Assembly (NCBI RefSeq): GCF_016653355.1 | Contig: NZ_NHSK01000057.1 | Location: 1-32,496, forward strand | Length of the DNA: 32,496 nucleotides | From: Rhodoplanes elegans | GTDB lineage: Bacteria > Pseudomonadota > Alphaproteobacteria > Rhizobiales > Xanthobacteraceae | Direction of reading: 5' to 3' | Shown: in pieces, positions 28,009 through 32,496 of the stretch | Position numbering within the stretch: the stretch's first letter is position 1 | How the letters are laid out: each line of letters opens with the position of its first letter | The notes under the pieces: model-generated | What the model was told of the DNA's origin: nothing | Databases searched by the model: none | Seen by the model: the letters and a program-made list of their open reading frames with translations, nothing else | Made by a program: the position numbers and the translations under genes

Positions 28009-28055
28009 ACGAACGATCACGTATCGATCAGATGCCGCGACCAAGCCGGCAGGGC

Positions 28056-28094
28056 GACGTGATCACGTCGGCTCCATCGCATCGACGTGATCAC
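28056..28094. repeat. GTGATCAC palindrome pair
   Basis: GACGTGATCACGTC (28056-28069) is a perfect 14-base palindrome, followed by a second GACGTGATCAC at 28084-28094; the two start 28 bases apart. A further GATCACGT occurs near 28015. They lie just past the stop of the Bug-type receptor (minus). Possible operator or end-of-transcript structure; unassigned. Confidence 0.55.
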
Positions 28095-28114
28095 ATTCGC
28101 TCATTCTTTCGCAG

Positions 28115-29176
28115 CTACTCCGTCTTGGCGCCGAGGCCGGCCAGCTTGACGATCCTGGCCCACTTCTCGATGTCGGCGCGCAGATAGGCGTCGAACGCCG
28201 TCGGGCTCATCTCCATCGGCACGGCGCCCTGGCGGCTCCACGCCTCGCGGATCTCGGGTTTGGCGATCACGGCCCGGATCGCGCCGTTGAGCCGGTCGAC
28301 GATCGCGGCGGGCGTGCCGCTCGGCGCCATCACGCCGAGCCAGATCGTCGCCTCGTAGCCCGGCACGCCCGCTTCGGCGACGGTCGGCACGTCCGGCATC
28401 AGGGCCGAGCGCGTCGTGCCCGTGGTGGCGAGCGCGCGCACCTGGCCGGCCTCGGCGTTGCTGCGCATCGTCGTGATGGCGTCGAACATCATCTGCACAT
28501 GGCCGCCCATCACCGCGTTGCGGGCCTCGCCCGAGGCCTTGTGTGGCACGTGCACGATGTCGGTGCCGCTCATCGCCTTGAACAGCTCGCCGGCCATGTG
28601 ATACGGCGTGCCCGGTCCCGACGAGGCGTAGTTCAGGCCGCCGGGCTTCTGCTTGGCGAGCGCGATGAACTCGGCCGGCGTCTTGGCCGGCACGGCGTTG
28701 TTCACCACCATCAGCAGGTCGGACGAGTTGATCGGCGCCACCGCGACGAAGTCGCGCATCAGCTCGAACGGCTTGTTGGGGATCAGCGACTCGTTGGTCG
28801 TGTGGGTGTTCGACATGACGAGCAGCGTGTAGCCGTCGGCCGGCGACTTCGCGACCATGTCGGTGCCGATGATGGCGCCGGCGCCGGGCCGGTTCTCCAC
28901 CACGAAGGACTGTTTCGTCGTGTCGGAGAGATGCTGCGCGAGCACGCGGGCGAACACGTCGGCCGGGCCGCCGGCGCCGAACGGCACGATCATGCGCACC
29001 GGCCGTGCCGGATAGTCCTGCGCCGCGGCCGGCCCGCTCGGTGATGCTGCGAATGCGAGAAGAGCGGCTCCGGCGATGCCGGACACCAGCACACGAGACG
29101 ACAGGACGCGAGAAGGCAGGACGCGAGACGTTAGGACGCGAGACAACGGAGAGAGCGCGCGCCGGCGAGCGTTCAT
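28115..29176 (-). CDS. Bug-family (TctC-like) tripartite tricarboxylate solute-binding receptor
   Basis: A 353-residue periplasmic receptor. Family stretches: YPARPVRMIVPFGAGGPADVFARVLAQHLSDTTKQSFVVENRPGAGAIIGTDMVAKSPADGYTLLVMSN near the N-terminus, GLNYASSGPGTPYHMAGELFKAMSGTDIVHVPHK mid-chain and LMPDVPTVAEAGVPGYEATIWLGVMAPSGTPAAIVDRLN later. The signal peptide is unusual: four copies of SRVL plus one residue (SRVLTSRVLPSRVLSSRVLVSG) precede the hydrophobic core. The start at 29176 has GGGAGGAAG nine bases upstream. No TctA/TctB membrane partners are nearby, which is common for Bug receptors. Substrate unknown. Confidence 0.9.
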   Translation of the reverse strand: MNARRRALSPLSRVLTSRVLPSRVLSSRVLVSGIAGAALLAFAASPSGPAAAQDYPARPVRMIVPFGAGGPADVFARVLAQHLSDTTKQSFVVENRPGAGAIIGTDMVAKSPADGYTLLVMSNTHTTNESLIPNKPFELMRDFVAVAPINSSDLLMVVNNAVPAKTPAEFIALAKQKPGGLNYASSGPGTPYHMAGELFKAMSGTDIVHVPHKASGEARNAVMGGHVQMMFDAITTMRSNAEAGQVRALATTGTTRSALMPDVPTVAEAGVPGYEATIWLGVMAPSGTPAAIVDRLNGAIRAVIAKPEIREAWSRQGAVPMEMSPTAFDAYLRADIEKWARIVKLAGLGAKTE

Positions 29177-29360
29177 GGTCTTCCTCCCGTGTGATGGATC
29201 GTTGTGACGGCCGATCCTTTCATCCACGGGTATCACGAATGCGCCGGCCCGGCGAGCGCGGCCGATCGCTGTGGATCGCGGGGAATCGCAGGGCCGAGGC
29301 GCGACGACGATCGCCCGACGAGCCGAGCAGGCTCGGTCGAACAGGCGCGTCCGAGCTGGT

Positions 29361-30122
29361 TCAGTCGAACAGCGCGTCGATGTCGTTCTGGGAGACGTGG
29401 CCGGCGTCGCCCTCGAGCTTGGGGCCGTTGAGGAGCTTGTCCTCCTCCGACACCTCGGGCGCCGCCACCTCGGGCACGTATTCGCCGAAGGACTCGATGC
29501 CGCCCCAGATCTCTTCCATGCGGCGGATGTGCTCCTCGATGAACTTGAGGGCCGCCACCACCTTGCTGATCCGTTGGCCGGTGAGATCCTGGAAGTTGCA
29601 GGACTCGAAGATGCGGATCACGCAGTCCTGGATTTCACGCGCCGTCGCCTGCTGGGTCTCGTCGGTGAGCGCATTGGCGAGCTTGTCGGCGCGGCTGTCG
29701 ATGTCCTCGACGGCGCCCAGGATCGCCTCGGTGGCCCGCTCGGTGTCGTCGACGACGGCGTCGAGCTCGTTCGCCACCCGCGACATCTCGTGGCCGTTGA
29801 AGCCGGTCACGTGGATGGTCGCGAGCTCGCGCTTGGTCTCGACGATCGCGTCGCTGATCACGTCGAGCTCGGCCTTGAGCTTGTGGAACTCGTTGAACTG
29901 CGCCTGGAACTTCTCGAGCGTCTGCTGCGCCTCGGTGGCGCGGCCCTCGATCAGGGCGCGCACGCCGCGGATCTCGGTGATCACCTCGAGGTGGCGCAAC
30001 GCGGCGTCCGCGTCGTTCGCCGAGGCGGGCATGACGACCTCGTCCGCCGATCCGATGAGACCCAACGCGATCTCTTCGACGGGGCGGACCTGCTCGATGC
30101 GAAAGAGTTTGCGCGTTTGCAT
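29361..30122 (-). CDS. cheZ: CheZ-family CheY-P phosphatase (alpha type)
   Basis: A 253-residue mostly helical protein. Residues 175-188 read CNFQDLTGQRISKV, the CheZ signature; Asp179 and Gln183 correspond to the catalytic Asp143 and Gln147 of E. coli CheZ. A long helical hairpin (LEKFQAQFNEFHKLKAELDVISDAIVETKREL and DTERATEAILGAVEDIDSRADKLANALT) fits the dimer stalk. The C-terminus SQNDIDALFD resembles the FliM N-terminal CheY-binding peptide and takes the place of the E. coli CheZ DDLLDSLGF tail. No other chemotaxis or flagellar gene is in the window. The ATG at 30122 lacks a strong ribosome site. Predicted to bind and dephosphorylate a CheY-like protein; the partner is elsewhere. Confidence 0.85.
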   Translation of the reverse strand: MQTRKLFRIEQVRPVEEIALGLIGSADEVVMPASANDADAALRHLEVITEIRGVRALIEGRATEAQQTLEKFQAQFNEFHKLKAELDVISDAIVETKRELATIHVTGFNGHEMSRVANELDAVVDDTERATEAILGAVEDIDSRADKLANALTDETQQATAREIQDCVIRIFESCNFQDLTGQRISKVVAALKFIEEHIRRMEEIWGGIESFGEYVPEVAAPEVSEEDKLLNGPKLEGDAGHVSQNDIDALFD

Positions 30123-30500
30123 GGAGGCTTCGGTAATTCGAGGCGTTCTTTACCGTTCTACCGGACCATTCTTTAACGACCGGTTCACGCGACGGATGTG
30201 CCGGTTTCCGGTGAGTTATCGGCCCTCGTGTCGTCGTGGCGGAGCGACGCGCGGCCCGCGCCCGAAGCGCGTTGACGATGTATTTACCACGTTTCCGCGC
30301 GATTTAAGTTTCGTTAACCACGAAAATTTCGTGTTTACGGTTCCGACACCATAGTCATTCGAATTCGATCGATCATACCGTTACAGTAAATCGGGGCCGG
30401 CTCGTTTTTACGACTTGGTCGCCATTTCGGGCTTTTACTCGAAATGCACCACGACTTGGTGTCCGAACCGTTCATCGCGTAACGAGTGCAGAGCCCCGTC
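30123..30500. promoter_or_regulatory. AT-rich divergent promoter region (cheZ / L,D-transpeptidase)
   Basis: This 378-base gap is the most AT-rich stretch of the window (30270-30420). It holds TTAA-N6-TTAACC (30304-30319), close to the CtrA pattern TTAA-N7-TTAAC but one base short in spacing. A palindrome with arms CACGAAA and TTTCGTG around a single A follows at 30319-30333. Further on are GAATTCGATCGATCAT and TACAGTAAAT. It must carry promoters for both divergent genes. Confidence 0.45.
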
Positions 30501-31244
30501 ATGTCCCGCGTTCTCCTTTGCGCCCTGGCTGCGACCGCGCTGTCGGGTCCGCCGGCCCTCGCCCAGACCTACGTGTCGGGCCCTCACACCGTCTCCGGAC
30601 GCGTCTACATGGTGCCGCAGACCGCCATGCAGGCGCCGGTGCGGCGCGGCGGGCTCGGCGGCGGCTTCATCGAGGCGATCTTCTCGGGCGGCGACGTCTC
30701 TCCGTCACACGGCCGCGGCGTCCAGGCGCAGGATCCGACCCAGTACGGCGGCGGCCGTTACGCCGGCATCGATCCGAGCGAGTACAGCCGCACCGCCGTC
30801 GATCCGCGCTTCCGCCCGCAGATGGTCGCCTATGACGGCGACGAGGCGCCCGGGACCATCGTGGTCGATACGCGCAACTTCTATCTCTACCTGGTCGAGG
30901 GCCCCGGCCGGGCCCGGCGCTACGGCGTCGGCGTCGGCCGTCCGGGCTTCACCTGGGCCGGCGCCCACACCATCACGGGCAAGAAGGAATGGCCCGACTG
31001 GCGGCCGCCCGAGGAGATGCTGCGCCGGCAGCCCGGCCTGCCGAGCTTCATGCCCGGTGGCCCGGAGAATCCGCTCGGCGCCCGCGCTCTCTATCTCGGC
31101 GACACGCTCTATCGCATCCACGGCTCCAACGAGCCCTGGACGATCGGCACCCAGGTGTCGTCCGGCTGCATCCGTATGCGCAACGAGGACGTCATGGACC
31201 TCTACGAGCGGGTGAAGGTCGGCAGCAAAGTCGTCGTCCTCTGA
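30501..31244 (+). CDS. L,D-transpeptidase (YkuD domain)
   Basis: A 247-residue exported enzyme that forms 3-3 peptidoglycan cross-links or attaches proteins to the wall. Signal MSRVLLCALAATALSGPPALAQ; a Gly/Arg-rich linker to about residue 110; then the YkuD domain from GTIVVDTRNFYLYLVEGPGRARRYGVGVGRPGF. The active site is HGSNEPWTIGTQVSSGCIRMRNEDV with His207 and the nucleophile Cys223. The long insertion WPDWRPPEEMLRRQPGLPSFMPGGPENPLGARALYL is common in proteobacterial LDTs. The start at 30501 begins the signal; a GTG at 30486 is in frame but leaves five extra residues. Neither has a strong ribosome site. Confidence 0.93.
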   Translation: MSRVLLCALAATALSGPPALAQTYVSGPHTVSGRVYMVPQTAMQAPVRRGGLGGGFIEAIFSGGDVSPSHGRGVQAQDPTQYGGGRYAGIDPSEYSRTAVDPRFRPQMVAYDGDEAPGTIVVDTRNFYLYLVEGPGRARRYGVGVGRPGFTWAGAHTITGKKEWPDWRPPEEMLRRQPGLPSFMPGGPENPLGARALYLGDTLYRIHGSNEPWTIGTQVSSGCIRMRNEDVMDLYERVKVGSKVVVL

Positions 31245-31304
31245 CGAAGGCGCGCGCCGCCGGCGGCCGGCCCGCCCGCGACGCCGCAACGTGAAAACTC
31301 TTCC

Positions 31305-31325
31305 GTGCCGTCCGCCGGACGGCAC
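31305..31325. terminator. Hairpin after the L,D-transpeptidase gene
   Basis: Perfect 9-bp stem GTGCCGTCC / GGACGGCAC with a GCC loop, 60 bases past the stop. No T-run follows, so termination is plausible but not certain. The rest of the gap to 31558 shows no gene I can support. Confidence 0.5.
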
Positions 31326-31558
31326 CCACCCCGGAGGGACTGCCCGCACCGTCACGATCATCCGTCCACCCTGTTGATTTACTGGCGCGGGGCGCGTCCG
31401 ATTCGACATTGCGCGAATCGGGCGCGTTCCTGCGTCCGGGCGGGACGCGGCAGCGACATACCGAAGCCGAAGTCATGGTCCTACGGTCGCGCCCGAGCCG
31501 CGGCGGCGGTTGCGCCGCCGGGGCGACCGCGTCGCTGAAATCGCCGGGGGAGGGGATC

Positions 31559-32496
31559 GTGGGGCAGGCTGTCCACCCGAAGTACCGAGCGTTCCTGGTG
31601 CATGCGCCGGCCGACGAGGCCTGGGGCAAGGCGATCGAGGGCGGCTTGTCGGACCTGCGGGTGCCGTGGGCGCTGGTCGGCCGCGACACGCCGCACGGTC
31701 CGGTGCCGAAGACGATCGGCCCGCTCGTGCGCTTCTCCGCGCCGCCGCCTGCCGCCCCGGTCGCGCCGGCCGCCGCTCCGGCCGAGCCCGCCGTCGCTGC
31801 CGATGCCGCGACGAAAGCGGTGACAGCGGACGCGACCACGGCGGAGCCGACCGCCACCGAAATTTCGGGGACGACCCCCGCGGCCGCGGCCACGCCGACC
31901 GAGCCGGCCGAACCGGCATCGCCGACGCCTGCGGCCACGGCGGCGCCGGAGCCAGTCGCACCGGTCCTGCCGGACGACATGGTCGCGGCGCTGATCGACG
32001 CGCGCTTCCTCGTCGTGTTGTGCTCGCCGGCAGCCGCCGGCGACCCGGCCGTGAACGAGGCGGTGCGGCGCTTCAAGGGGCTGGGCCGCGGCGACCGCAT
32101 CGTCGCCGTGCTGGTCGGCGGCATCCTTCAGACCGACATCCGCGACCTCGCCCCGCCGGCGTTGCGTCGGCGCATCCGGGTCGACGGCACGGTCGGCGAC
32201 GAGGACGAGAGCGCGATCGCGCCGCTCGTCGTCGACGCCCGACTCGGCGCGGCGCCGCGCGCCGAGGTGATCGCCCGGCTTGCCGCGGCGTTGCTCTCGC
32301 TGTCGTTCGAGGAGTTTCGCGGGCCGGCCGAGCGGGCGATGCGCGGCCGCCGGCGGCGCCGCCGTTGGCTCGCCACCGCCGCCGTGCTGGCGCTGGTCGT
32401 CGGCGCCGGCGTGGCGGCGTGGACGGTCGTGCTGCCGAAGGATCCGGCGCTGCTCGACGCGACGCTCGCGACCGGCACGGCCGCCACCGTGCGGAT
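31559..32496 (+). CDS. TIR-domain membrane-anchored protein, partial (3' end outside the window)
   Basis: At least 312 residues, open at the right edge. Residues 9-59 (YRAFLVHAPADEAWGKAIEGGLSDLRVPWALVGRDTPHGPVPKTIGPLVRF) and 137-190 (LPDDMVAALIDARFLVVLCSPAAAGDPAVNEAVRRFKGLGRGDRIVAVLVGG) are the two halves of a bacterial TIR domain with the LVGR, GPVPKTI, VVLCSP and FKGLGRGDR family motifs. Between them is a 77-residue Ala/Pro/Thr-rich linker where homologues have the FRDR region and alpha-B helix. In the usual WVNxE motif this protein has AVNEA, so the expected catalytic Glu is Ala168. A basic patch (RRRRRR) then a membrane helix (WLATAAVLALVVGAGVAAWTVVL, about 270-292) follow. The GTG at 31559 was chosen for its GGGAGGGG site; an in-frame ATG at 31475 is possible. 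Full architecture is unknown. Confidence 0.8.
   Translation, partial: MGQAVHPKYRAFLVHAPADEAWGKAIEGGLSDLRVPWALVGRDTPHGPVPKTIGPLVRFSAPPPAAPVAPAAAPAEPAVAADAATKAVTADATTAEPTATEISGTTPAAAATPTEPAEPASPTPAATAAPEPVAPVLPDDMVAALIDARFLVVLCSPAAAGDPAVNEAVRRFKGLGRGDRIVAVLVGGILQTDIRDLAPPALRRRIRVDGTVGDEDESAIAPLVVDARLGAAPRAEVIARLAAALLSLSFEEFRGPAERAMRGRRRRRRWLATAAVLALVVGAGVAAWTVVLPKDPALLDATLATGTAATVR

Noticed and set aside
27814..28094. CRISPR array
   Set aside because: Repeats are only two copies, 14 bases, with no regular spacers and no cas genes.

Overview
The window is very GC-rich, densely coded, and carries an alphaproteobacterial gene set. That set includes a TorF/Gcw_chp porin, an alpha-type CheZ, NitT/TauT ABC, TRAP and Bug-type solute-binding systems, a HrcA/CIRCE-controlled groSL pair, ubiTUV beside ubiD, and REP-like palindromes built on GTCATTCCGGGGCGC. 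This points to a Hyphomicrobiales (Rhizobiales)-like chromosome; genus cannot be settled from the sequence alone. No rRNA, tRNA, CRISPR array or insertion sequence was seen.

Layout. 1-4013: end of an unidentified gene, malate synthase A with an unusual Lys/Pro/Ala-rich N-terminal tail of more than 200 residues, and a TorF-like porin; the last two each end in a strong hairpin terminator. 4444-8678: a NitT/TauT-type ABC importer (binding protein on minus; ATPase and permease on plus) with a MarR regulator, a perfect palindromic operator in the divergent region, and a His-rich RidA-family protein. 8727-9323: a DUF433/DUF5615 toxin-antitoxin-like pair. 9392-13672: ubiT-ubiU-ubiV (oxygen-independent ubiquinone hydroxylation), divergent from ubiD, with an FNR/FixK-like box before ubiT. 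13928-15785: a divergent pair of exported proteins (META-like and unknown). 16018-19808: a complete TRAP transporter operon. 20119-21864: an SbmA/YddA-like fused ABC exporter. 22013-24134: groL, groS and CIRCE. 24286-27750: a membrane protein of unknown function, an exported peptidoglycan-binding protein, a lipoprotein and an ArsN2-like acetyltransferase. 28115-32496: a Bug-type solute receptor, an orphan CheZ, an L,D-transpeptidase, and the start of a membrane-anchored TIR-domain protein cut by the window edge.

The functional modules are mostly independent: glyoxylate-shunt carbon metabolism, nutrient uptake (ABC, TRAP, Bug), ubiquinone synthesis under low oxygen, protein folding, and envelope maintenance. 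Three interspersed palindromic repeats of one family lie in the gaps around ubiD and the META-like/unknown pair. Another inverted-repeat element sits between the acetyltransferase and the Bug receptor.

The most unusual items are the malate synthase with a histone-H1-like tail, and the TIR protein whose BB-loop/alpha-B region is replaced by an Ala/Pro/Thr linker and which appears to lack the usual catalytic Glu. Others are the RidA homologue with a His cluster and no equivalent of the imine-deaminase arginine, and a CheZ ending in a FliM-like CheY-binding peptide.
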